A DNA stretch of 14,662 nt, taken from positions 1 through 14,662 of the forward strand of contig JAQIWT010000838.1 in NCBI GenBank assembly GCA_034696485.1, written 5' to 3'. Position 1 is the stretch's first letter. Every line of letters begins with the position of its first letter. The notes below the pieces were generated by a model. It had not been told where the DNA came from, searched no databases, and was given only the letters and a program-made list of their open reading frames with translations. Shown one piece after another: positions 8,131 to 14,662 of this stretch. This DNA is from Isohypsibius dastychi. Its lineage: Eukaryota > Tardigrada > Eutardigrada > Parachela > Isohypsibiidae. The position numbers and the translations under genes are program-made.

Positions 8131-8241
8131 CTGGAACGAGGACGAAAAAGGCCTCATTAGATACACGTCTCGCTGTGAATTGAAATTGCTGGAACTCGGA
8201 CGAAAAATGCCTAACAAGATACACGTCTTGCTGTGAATTGA
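8131..8241. repeat. Tandem duplication of a 53-bp element (period 58)
   Basis: Units at 8131-8183 and 8189-8241 match at 46 of 53 positions, sharing blocks such as GATACACGTCT and GCTGTGAATTGA. The period of 58 is not a multiple of three, so the second unit is frame-shifted relative to the first. This speaks against a recent coding repeat, although one minus-strand frame happens to stay open across both units. No inverted ends or target-site duplication are visible. Confidence 0.75.
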
Positions 8242-8733
8242 TCGTTTCTAGCAATCAGCGTCTACGAATTCGCAATCTTATAACATTCCACACTCACTAG
8301 AACAGAATTTGAACGATTCTTTACCGAGTTTCGTTTGAAATAATGAGATAAGAGGCGCCATTACTGGAAAACTCTTGACTGAATTCATACTGCAACAAAA
8401 CATATGCCAGAGTACAATTGTTTTTTCCAGTTGGACTGTGTTGTCAAACTTTCCAAAAAAATGAGTTCGAACTGCTGTGAAACACTGGCCGATGTTTTTT
8501 CTATTCTTGTCCAGCTTTTGATGCGCACATAGAACCGGTCACCGAGTGATGGAGAAGTTCGAAAGAGGAAAAACGACCACCGCATTATTACCTGCCTCAA
8601 TCCACTTTCGTAAATTCGATGTCAAAGCGGACCGTTCTAGCCCTTAATTACGTGATAATTTTAAAATGCTATCAAATTACGTTGATGCGCTCTCGCTCTC
8701 GCTCTTGAATCCCCTATTGACTCATGCGATCAG
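8242..8733. other. No supported gene; short CTCTCG repeat
   Basis: Only a 71-codon minus frame (8600-8385) with no useful splice sites. A short simple repeat (GCTCTCGCTCTCGCTCTT) lies at about 8689-8706. Confidence 0.3.
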
Positions 8734-8846
8734 CTAAGGCTGCGAATCGATGTTTATGCTCTTCGAAACAAGCTGGAGTTTACCGTTAATCAACTTGGTG
8801 AAGGTATTCAGACGTAGCGATGGCTTCGGGATAACCCCCAGGTTTT
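8734..8846 (-). CDS. Candidate exon after TCTGCAG, unrecognised
   Basis: Acceptor CCCAATCTGCAG, then in the phase-1 frame NLGVIPKPSLRLNTFTKLIN and GKLQLVSKSINIDSQP to TAG 8736-8734. A donor (AACG|GTAAAC) lies inside. INGKLQLVS loosely recalls PDSELKLEC of the Ig exon 1, with serine for cysteine, but this is too weak to call it a family member. The phase does not match the phase-0 donor of the preceding candidate exon at about 9005, so the join is unresolved. Confidence 0.25.
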
Positions 8847-9004
8847 CTGCAGATTGGGAAATATTGATCATGGTTTAGGAAATTACAATATCGACAAAAG
8901 AAATCTTGTGAAATGTGCATGGTTTAAAGATAGAATTTCGTAGTGGCCTTCGATTGTTGGAAATCAGATAATCTGGATGAAGAGAATTTGTTTAATTTAT
9001 TTAT

Positions 9005-9280
9005 GGCCGAAACCAGATAGCAGACTTACCAGTTTTAGACGCCCACCAGAGACGGTCTTTCTATGAACAATTTTGTTGGTTTTCGGACCCCCATTCTCGT
9101 ATATGTTAGGAAACAACATTTTGAAATCAGAGAATTCGCTTTTGTATTGTGCTTACCGCATTGATTTCATTTTCAGAAAACATAGCTTCTCTGACGAAAT
9201 CGATCCTGACTCGCGGCATTGTGGAAAACTTTTCAGTTGCGTTGCATTCCGTATGAATTCTTTTGAAACACGGACACTAA
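9005..9280 (-). CDS. Two candidate exons with good donors, unrecognised
   Basis: First exon: 3' site TTCTTCCAG (CAG 9283-9281) or TTAG four bases further, ending at GTAAGC (9156-9151). One frame reads TECNATEKFSTMPRVRIDF and REAMFSENEINA, ending in phase 0. The other reads VRVSKEFIRNATQLKSFPQC, ending in phase 2. Second exon: about 9070-9005, with NGGPKTNKIVHRKTVSGGRL, ending in phase 0 at CTG|GTAAGT, a consensus donor. The phase-0 frame of the first exon joins the second cleanly. No domain was recognised; the second exon is strongly basic. The neighbouring candidate at 9497-9335 may be upstream in the same gene. Confidence 0.3.
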
Positions 9281-9330
9281 CTGGAAGAATGCTACGTTAT
9301 CGTTTAAACCACATATGCAACCGAATAATT

Positions 9331-9497
9331 TCACGTCGACCATTCTTCCAGCAACATTTGCTCAATGCCAAGCTTGAACTTCAGCAATGTTTCCTCTTCG
9401 AACGGGTATCCGTAAACCGGTCTAGTGAAAATCTGATCGCCGTCTTGACCAATTGTGATTTTTTGCCCTCTGATGAGAGACAGATCCTCGTGAGAGT
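9331..9497 (-). CDS. Candidate exon after CTTGCAG, unrecognised
   Basis: A strong acceptor (AGTGCTGTCTTGCAG, CAG 9500-9498) opens an acidic frame with DSHEDLSLIRGQKITIGQDG, TRPVYGYPFEEETLL and GIEQMLLEEW, reaching TGA 9333-9331. A GTGAAA donor at 9334 would instead end the exon at 9335 in phase 2. That joins in frame to TGTCCGTG at 9276 through a 58-base intron. Upstream on the minus strand (about 9632-9585) there is a short hydrophobic run (VITASILIVII), too short to be sure of a membrane segment. Function is unknown. Confidence 0.33.
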
Positions 9498-9839
9498 CTG
9501 CAAGACAGCACTGTGATTTACTATTCTGTATCCCAGAGACTTTGCCTACCACGAATGTCTTGGCATGATTGGCCATATTGCACGCTGCTCTTGATAATAA
9601 CAATGAGAATACTGGCCGTGATTACAGTTCACCTGAAGGCAACGGTCACTTCAATTAGCCAGCAGTACCGTGGAACTTCTGTGCGCCTTATGATGAGTAA
9701 GTTTGTCAGACGCAGATGGATAGTCATTATGTTGCTGACCGAGTGATTTGGACTGACAGTAAAACAGCCGTTCTTATGAATGCATTGTTGTTCGCACGTG
9801 TTACATATTGTAATAACAATAAGCCGAAAGCGACTGGTG

Positions 9840-10216
9840 TTAATGCCCAGCCTGGTTCTTGAAATGCTTCATGATGTGTTCGGTAACAACCTTGATGAAG
9901 TTGGCCGGGTATGCTTTGACGATGCAGCGATCAATAATGGCTCGGAAAATCTGATTTGTAAGTTGAAGTTCCTTCGTACACCCACCGCGAGATATATTCG
10001 TATCTGCCAGAAGATACTGCAATGAAACGCTGTTGAACTCAGAAAGAACGACGATAACGTCCTCCATGGAGAGACCGGGGTATGTGTACTTCATTTTCGA
10101 GTTTAGAAGACATATGACCGCATCCTGATCCACAACTCTGGACGAGCTTAGTCTGGCAGACAAACATATGAGCTGTGTGAAAGAACGTATGCATCTTCGT
10201 GGTGATCTCTTGGCTG
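9840..10216 (-). CDS. Candidate terminal exon, about 125 codons, helical unrecognised protein
   Basis: Begins after TTTATTCAG (CAG 10219-10217; the next triplet is again CAG, so the acceptor is ambiguous by three bases) and runs without a stop to TAA 9842-9840. Text typical of a folded helical protein: DQDAVICLLNSKMKYTYPG, LSMEDVIVVLSEFNSVSLQY, LQLTNQIFRAIIDRCIVKAY, NFIKVVTEHIMKHFKNQ. Codon choice favours AAC, TTC, ATC, AAG and CTT. One frame of this length is about what chance allows in this window, so the call rests on codon texture and the splice site. No domain was recognised. Confidence 0.37.
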
Positions 10217-10272
10217 CTGAATAAACTCACGCATATTGAGGAACTGATGAACGTTGCGGGTATCGATATCAA

Positions 10273-10720
10273 CCCTGAAAAAGTAATCTTTCATGGAAAC
10301 TCAGACGAAGATGCTTGCCTTGAAAAATGCAGCTTATTGCTCAACTAAACGGTTTTCGTTACACGTCACAACATCTGCTCCGAGCGAGATTCCCAGAGGA
10401 TTTCTTCGCTGGCGAATACCGTAACAGCGATTGCGTGTATTGATTGTTCTGCACTTTTATTTCTGATAGAATTCCGCCGGTGGCATCTTTCGAAATGCCG
10501 TCAGTTTTTGTGGACGATTCAGCTCTGAATTTACCGTGGATATTATTGTGGCCTCGTGTCGATCAGATTCAGAGTGCGTGAGACTCTCTGTGAAGTATCT
10601 ATATCAGAATAGCTGGAACGATCTTCGCTACCGATGTCGCACACAAAAAACTCTTTGTTGCCTTTTCATGTATGGTACGTGAGGTTAAACTAAAATCCGC
10701 GCGCGATGATCATGATGAGC
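10273..10720. other. No supported gene
   Basis: No frame over 60 codons on either strand, no clear splice pairs and no repeats. It includes a small GATGATCATGATGAGCGATG patch at about 10704-10723. Confidence 0.3.
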
Positions 10721-10775
10721 GATGATCAATCGTCTCTCTGTTCCGTCCATTCTCTTCTCTCTACTGATTCTCAGG

Positions 10776-10979
10776 ACGAGTGGGGGGGGGGACCTCATTA
10801 TTCGGCTCACTCACAGAGACGCCAGCAGAATTCTGACTTTCGTTATGCTCGGAAGACTGCGAAGTGATCAGAGATCTTTGGTTACTCAAGTAGCAAGATT
10901 TAATGCAAAAAGTAGTGATCATGTTGCGACGTCTCGGGTGGTGTTCGCAGACTGCTTTGATCAACGAGAATTTGCATGA
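10776..10979 (+). CDS. Weak plus-strand exon candidate after a very good 3' splice site, with G10 run
   Basis: CATTCTCTTCTCTCTACTGATTCTCAG (ending at 10775) is the best pyrimidine tract plus CAG in the window. The downstream sequence carries a run of ten Gs (10782-10791). Frames differ in what follows: one runs 68 codons to TGA 10977-10979 (with LIIRLTHRDASRILTFVMLG), another 29 codons to TGA at about 10862. A change in G-run length would switch between them. No protein was recognised, and a minus-strand frame also overlaps. Confidence 0.2.
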   Translation, partial: TSGGGDLIIRLTHRDASRILTFVMLGRLRSDQRSLVTQVARFNAKSSDHVATSRVVFADCFDQREFA

Positions 10980-11195
10980 ATTTCTCAACTATATACGATA
11001 CCATGCATGAAGAAATGTTCGTAGTGAAAGCAGAGATACCATTGAGCACTTACCTTCCGGATCGAAACAGATACTCTCGAGATGTGGTCAATGTCTCTCA
11101 ATAATACTCTCAGTGACCCCAGAAAAAAAAATTCAGAAAGTTCAACACAACATGGTAAAGTTGCTAGAATCGAAAACGCGACGGAAGCTGTGAGT

Positions 11196-11901
11196 TCAGA
11201 GCTCAGTTAAAGGAACCTTCTTTGGAAGCAACACTCGAATCAATTCCGGGTCTATCATTTTCTTCTGATCAGCTAAGAATTTGGAAAAAAACAGTTCGAT
11301 GCTACAGCTGCCGTAAAGTAACGAATCGTTCCAGATTGAACACGTATAATTTCCCAGAACTCCTACTGAGTATTGTTTGACAGGGAACCCTTCACCCTGC
11401 GCAAGCTCAGCCATCCCATCTGATCCCGTTTTGATCAAGTGGAACCATCCCGTGGTAGCAGTCGTGGACAAGAAACTAGGTTTCCAGTATCATGATATTT
11501 CCAGATCATCGTCTTCTTCGCAGCGCGTTCCAGATATTTCGATAGTCGGTGCCTCTGAAACAAAGAATTATGTGATAAATTTTGACAAAGTTATAAAATC
11601 AATCGGGAGAACTTATCAAGAGCAAGACTGGGTGGCTGAGACTATCCCACCCAGAAAAGTGTCCTAACACGTAACACGAAAACCGGCGTGGCTGATTGGT
11701 GAGATGAGGAGCTGCTGTGGCTCTTACTGATAACTCGGAATTCGTGTAGGAGAACTCGGCTTCGATATTAAAAAACCGCAACCGCGGGTTCTCATCTATC
11801 TCACTTCTTCCACTTTTTCGTGGAACCGAACGACGGTACAGACCCGAGTCTTAACCCAACCAAGACAGCGACAACAACAGCTGTACGGTGACCTTAAACA
11901 T
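11196..11901 (-). pseudogene. IgSF module, copy D (V-domain end + complete second Ig domain)
   Basis: V-domain end (11901-11805): MFKVTVQLLLSLSWLG, TAA 11853-11851, DSGLYRRS. This is the F.V.V...D.GLY.C signature with arginine (CGT) for cysteine (TGT), ending in phase 1 at GTGAGA. A 250-base intron follows, ending in TTTGTTTCAG. The Ig2 exon (11554-11196) reads APTIEISGTRCEEDDDLEIS, TGA 11492-11490, YWKPSF, WFHLIKTGSDGMAELAQG, YTCSIWNDSLLYGSCSIELF, with TGA at 11198-11196. The TGA replaces the first Ig cysteine (TGT in copy A), one base from TGT or TGC. The cysteine-to-cysteine distance is 50 residues. A third and fourth cysteine pattern after YTC (YG/AN-SC/C-S) is shared with copy A. Matches to A Ig2 (WFH, ELAQG, PV, YTC, CS.E.F) are too many for chance. 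I infer a disabled paralogue. Confidence 0.6.
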
Positions 11902-11999
11902 CAGGATTATACAGAGTGAAAAGTTGAATACAGAAAAACAGGTATGAATTTTGTAACTGCTTTCTATGAGATACAAACTCGTGAATATCCATACAGAAA

Positions 12000-12550
12000 C
12001 TCCTGACTTTGGGAGTATTATACCGTGAGACCGCACTGCTGATCATGGGATGTCATTGCTGTGATGTGAACGAATGGTACGCCTGAAACGAGGTGGCGCA
12101 CTTGGAGTTGAGCATTTTTCAAATCGTTACAACAGTTGCTCAACAAAACTCGCGAAAAGTACTGCAGATTCACACACAAACTTACAGACCTGAGCGGCAT
12201 CTGACGCTTGTTTCTAACAAAAATTTAATGGGTCAACAAACTGTTCCTCACGCAGAAGCCTGATTTGTTAATCTCGTCTCCAGCAGAACATCAAAGTCCG
12301 TCATTTAGAGCGCGCTGTTGTGACTAGAAGAATGTTGTCTGTTTCCAAAAAAGTTTGCGAATCAATTTTTGCAAGAATTTCGAAAATTATCAACTCTTAG
12401 CATGCCTCTTCGTACAATAAGTTCACTAAGGGCAAGCCAGCAGAAAAACGGAGTGCAACTCACGGCAGCTGAAAAATTATATTTTAAGTTTCTAATCGGA
12501 TTCTGTCATCCGGGTTGAAGCAACAGCCTCGGGGCATTTCGTTTCGACTC
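12000..12550. other. No supported gene; intron-like sequence after copy C
   Basis: After the copy C donor, a good acceptor (AATATAATTTTTCAG, about 12472) is followed by a short frame (AVSCTPFFCWLALSELIV) that does not resemble Ig2. A minus frame at 12200-12018 contains VPFVHITAMTSHDQQCG, faintly like the V-domain end, but with several residues missing. Neither is called. Confidence 0.2.
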
Positions 12551-12552
12551 AC

Positions 12553-12667
12553 CATACACTTGAACATCCGTCGTTTCAGAACTGAAACCACATCGATACA
12601 ACCCAGCGTTGTCAGTGCTGACCTCCTTGATATGAACGTGAAGAAAACCGACAGAATACAAATTACT
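12553..12667 (-). CDS. IgSF V-domain exon, copy C (intact as an exon)
   Basis: Starts after CTGCCCATAG in phase 0 (if unspliced, that TAG is an in-frame stop at 12670-12668) and ends in phase 1 at a consensus GTGAGT donor. Residues: SNLYSVG, FLHVHIKEVSTDNAGLYRCG, then FSSETTDVQVY. It matches copy A exon 2 in protein (FHIHI...DHVGLYQCG) and in DNA (24 of 30 bases around the GLY.C codons). The exon is shorter than that of copy A (115 against 203 bases), lacking the GQLLG..V..KGE portion. Its exon 1 and Ig2 exon are not identified, so it may be an isolated duplicated exon or the second V-like exon of a larger gene with B and D. Confidence 0.52.
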
Positions 12668-12929
12668 CTATGGGCAGGATCTTAATTCAGTCACAACTAC
12701 GTAGTGTATCAGGACGAGCGAAACGTCGTTAGCAATTCGAAAAAGTCAGCAGACACCAGCAGTGGCGATGACATCGATAACGATCTTGCTCATGCAGGCT
12801 TTTCGACACTAGCTTTCAGCCTCCTAAATATTCTGGAGAGACCTTCGAACTCGGCTTCTAGAATGACGTTTTGAACCGCCAAAGCTAAAAAGACTATAAA
12901 TTCCGGAAATTATGTTGATTCTCTAATCG

Positions 12930-13309
12930 AGTCAAATATGACGTCGTCAGTGTCACGCGGTCAAATATTGACACTATGAAATATATCTGACGTTGCTTGT
13001 TGGCTCGTTTCGTTGTTGGTGCTCAATTTTTTCACAGTTCGAATGTTTGTGATTTCATTTAAAGACTCGCCTCTCGCATCAGTCATTCCGGCATTTCCCA
13101 GAAAATGACCCCGCCGTAAAACGAACAACAGTTGAGATAATCTGGACCTACATCCACTTATAAAGTTATAAATCAAAGACTAATTTCGAACGTCATGATC
13201 GCACTGGTGTTGTCGCATTCGAGCATCAGCTCTGATCCTGCGAGCAATTGTATCACCTCCGAATTACTGATACGAGCAAAATGAGCCAAAGGAATGCGTT
13301 CAGATACAT
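12930..13309 (-). pseudogene. IgSF module, copy B (signal peptide, exon 1, V exon), frameshifted
   Basis: ATG 13309-13307 begins a textbook signal peptide, MYLNAFLWLILLVSVIRR, closed by TGA 13255-13253. In the adjacent frame SEVIQLLAGSELMLECDN follows, the counterpart of NEVLLLPDSELKLECGY in copy A. A one-base frameshift therefore separates leader and domain. The next exon (from 13110) starts GHFLGNAGMTDARGE, matching GQLLGAPVAVDSKGE of copy A at G, L, L, G, D, G and E. It runs to FHSVNI, TGA 12963-12961, and a decayed ...TDDVIF in place of DHVGLY, with the second cysteine gone. The AG before 13110 is also missing (GCGGGG against GCAGGG in A). Leader, both exons and acceptor are all damaged, so this is a pseudogene of the same family. 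Confidence 0.52.
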
Positions 13310-13571
13310 CGCTAGTAATGCGACTGGGAACAAACGTAAAAAGTGATCTCGAGGGTGGCATTCCAACTTGGTGACAATATCTCCTCTCTGATTTCTTCCA
13401 TTAAAATCGAGTCTATGTGAAGTCAGTCACGTTAACGAATTTGAGGGATTTTGGTAATGTTCCACCTTCTTATGTGGCTCTGCCATTTTTGAGGAGTCGC
13501 CTAACAGGCCAGACGCGAAATGCAATGGTGTTCATTCGGCGAAATGAGAAAGACCTGGTCTGGTGTTTAGC

Positions 13572-13741
13572 TCAGATCAGCGGATGACGTGAATGGTAGA
13601 GAGAAACTTTCAAAAATTCTCCGAAAACCGAATATCTGTTTATTCGCTCATATTTTATGACAAAAAAGCAAGGGTTCCAGTTCTGATCCAAAACAGGAGA
13701 ACCGTTCGCCTCGTCAGAGTAGCAGTCACGAAAATCCTGAG
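13572..13741 (-). CDS. Candidate exon, unrecognised
   Basis: Begins after ACGTCCTCGCCTTCAG (CAG 13744-13742) and ends at TGA 13574-13572. In the longer frame (also open back to ATG 13778-13776) it reads QDFRDCYSDEANGSPVLDQN, NPCFFVIKYERINRYSVFG and KVSLYHSRHPLI. The text looks coding, but the frame does not fit the phase-0 donor of the candidate at 13833-13789. So either that short exon is wrong or this is a single-exon ORF starting at 13778. It lies upstream of Ig copy B on the same strand. No family was recognised. Confidence 0.3.
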
Positions 13742-13788
13742 CTGAAGGCGAGGACGTTTTTTGTATATCAAAACTCATTGCGTCTTAC

Positions 13789-13833
13789 CTTATTTTGATG
13801 CCCGAGTGATGCCGCACTCCCGATCGCAATCAT
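13789..13833 (-). CDS. Very short first-exon candidate (15 codons)
   Basis: ATG 13833-13831, MIAIGSAASLGHQNK, ending at AAG|GTAAGA (donor 13788). The intron to the acceptor at 13742 would be 47 bases, short but in the range seen here. Phase-0 joining gives a short hydrophobic frame rather than the better-looking frame of the next exon, so this is tentative. Confidence 0.18.
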
Positions 13834-13910
13834 GCGTTGTTCTACTCGTGAGTTTTTTTTCGCAACAAATTGGAGTAGCATAGACAGTACTTATAGCTAC
13901 AATATGGTGT

Positions 13911-14198
13911 GTGAATCAACTTTACAAAAAATTAATTCATAGTTTTGCTGCTTTGGTATTGTCACGGCTGGCGCATTTTACTGTATCAAACGAAACCCCA
14001 GAAAAAGTGCCATGTCATTTGCAAGCATTTTATGGTCCAAAGTTAAATGATTACGCAGCCGATTACCGAACTCAGCCACTGCAGCTCAAAGTCCATACGC
14101 GGATAATACTGCATCATGGATCAGCAGCCATGCTGATCTTGATATCAAAGTCCTATATCTTGCGAATATATTCGAAATCTCATGCGAAAGTCAAGTGA
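13911..14198 (+). CDS. Plus-strand terminal exon candidate, unrecognised
   Basis: An open frame of about 95 codons to TGA 14196-14198, with an AATAAA poly(A) signal at 14235-14240, 37 bases beyond the stop. Text includes ETPEKVPCHLQAFYGPKLND and YRTQPLQLKVHTRIILHHG, ending in a basic tail (YSKSHAKVK). The likely exon start is after TTAATTCATAG (about 13942) rather than the GTG at 13911. Length is unremarkable by chance; the poly(A) signal is the only extra support. Confidence 0.27.
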   Translation: MNQLYKKLIHSFAALVLSRLAHFTVSNETPEKVPCHLQAFYGPKLNDYAADYRTQPLQLKVHTRIILHHGSAAMLILISKSYILRIYSKSHAKVK

Positions 14199-14234
14199 AA
14201 TCACCCAGAAGTAAAAACCCTAAAAAAATGTTAC

Positions 14235-14240
14235 AATAAA
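14235..14240 (+). terminator. AATAAA poly(A) signal
   Basis: Canonical hexamer 37 bases after the stop of the 13911-14198 frame. It would serve as the cleavage signal if that exon is real; such hexamers also occur by chance in AT-rich DNA. Confidence 0.3.
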
Positions 14241-14662
14241 TGAATTTGATTTATGTTCTCGTGATTTTCTTGATAATGGGCGGTAGTCAGTGTACAGGTC
14301 TATTTGTGCTCACAGAAAGTGCACCTGACACGCTTGATTTATGTTAAAGGAAAAAAAGGCAAGGAAATGTGGTCAAGCCAAGGATGAGCATGCGCGGCCA
14401 ACGAGTGGATGAATTTCTGTTCATGAAGTCGATTTTCTGATTTTAATCTGTTTGTAAATTTGTTGTTAACATTTTCAACTTTTAGTTCGAAAACATCGAT
14501 TTTGCTGCAATCTAGTCAAACTTATTGATTGAAATGCTATAATTATTCATTAATTGATCGATCCAGGCTGTTAATTTAATTGCAGTGCAATGGGGAAATA
14601 CTCTGTAAGGAGTTGCAGCGGAATCATGTTTAGCCAGTAAAACAAGTGATATCACACTTAAT
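14241..14662. other. No supported gene; AT-rich
   Basis: AT-rich flank with no frame over 60 codons on either strand and no splice pairs; probably intergenic. Confidence 0.4.

Noticed and set aside
9073-9516. Longest plus-strand open frame (147 codons)
   Set aside because: It lies antisense to minus-strand exon candidates that have proper splice sites (9497-9331 and 9280-9157), begins at a non-ATG codon and shows no recognisable domain. Such a length is expected about once by chance here.
11377-11667. 96-codon plus-strand frame
   Set aside because: Antisense to the copy D Ig2 exon, whose homology to copy A decides the strand.
1-14662. Prokaryotic operon, phage, CRISPR array, tRNA or rRNA
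   Set aside because: No spaced repeats, no cloverleaf or rRNA-like blocks found by eye, no gene-length frames and no ribosome-binding-site pattern.
1-14662. Ciliate-like genome with reassigned stop codons
   Set aside because: Ig V-type modules with animal-like introns and ordinary CAA/CAG and TGG use in the same frames do not fit, and paralogous positions of TGA do not point to one amino acid. Kept only as a low-interest test.
1-14662. Recombination signal sequences (V(D)J type) next to V exons
   Set aside because: No CACAGTG plus ACAAAAACC pair at 12- or 23-base spacing was seen beside copies A-F.

Overview
The window looks like nuclear DNA of a multicellular animal with short spliceosomal introns, probably an invertebrate; I cannot name the taxon. 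No frame is long: the longest open frame is about 147 codons, about what chance gives at this base composition. There are no bacterial operons, no Shine-Dalgarno-spaced genes and no RNA genes I can see. Candidate exons are instead bounded by GT...AG sites with introns of about 47-67 bases, typically a pyrimidine-rich tract plus CAG or TAG at the 3' end. Because open reading frames alone prove little here, I lean on similarity between parts of the window itself.

The firmest content is a family of immunoglobulin-superfamily (IgSF) modules, all on the minus strand and recurring about six times: copy A (4046-3285), copy B (13309-12930), copy C (12667-12553), copy D (11901-11196), copy E (6107-5745) and copy F (7611-6912). 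The shared plan is exon 1 (signal-peptide region plus the first V-type cysteine strand, motif EV..L...SEL.LEC), exon 2 (the V-domain end, motif F.(V/I)HI......D..GLY.CG), then an Ig2 exon (P-T-I start, ISCYWK, WFH...ELAQG, YTC). Most copies carry damage: a one-base loss turning the CYWK tryptophan into a frameshift (A), a TGA at the first Ig cysteine (D), a frameshift between signal peptide and domain (B), two TGAs (E), or missing cysteines (D, E, F). I read it as a tandemly expanded, decaying receptor-like IgSF cluster, mostly pseudogenes. The extracellular modules can be seen; no transmembrane or cytoplasmic part can be assigned with confidence.

Between the Ig modules lie unrecognised minus-strand exon candidates: 2308-1918 (two exons, 60-base intron), 3065-2928, 1826-1468, 10216-9840, 9497-8734 (four pieces) and 13833-13572. 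A proline/arginine/glycine-rich exon sits at 948-567. On the plus strand there are weaker candidates at 1180-1424 (cysteine-rich), 5252-5750 (broken by three stops), 10776-10979 (after a very good 3' splice site) and 13911-14198 (followed by AATAAA).

Two repeats stand out. A 32-base direct repeat (29/32 identical) flanks copy A at 3090-3121 and 4124-4155, and a 53-base element is duplicated in tandem at 8131-8241. The remaining stretches (1-566, 4156-5100, 6115-6900, 7620-8730, 10273-10720, 12000-12550, 14241-14662) hold nothing I can support as a gene.
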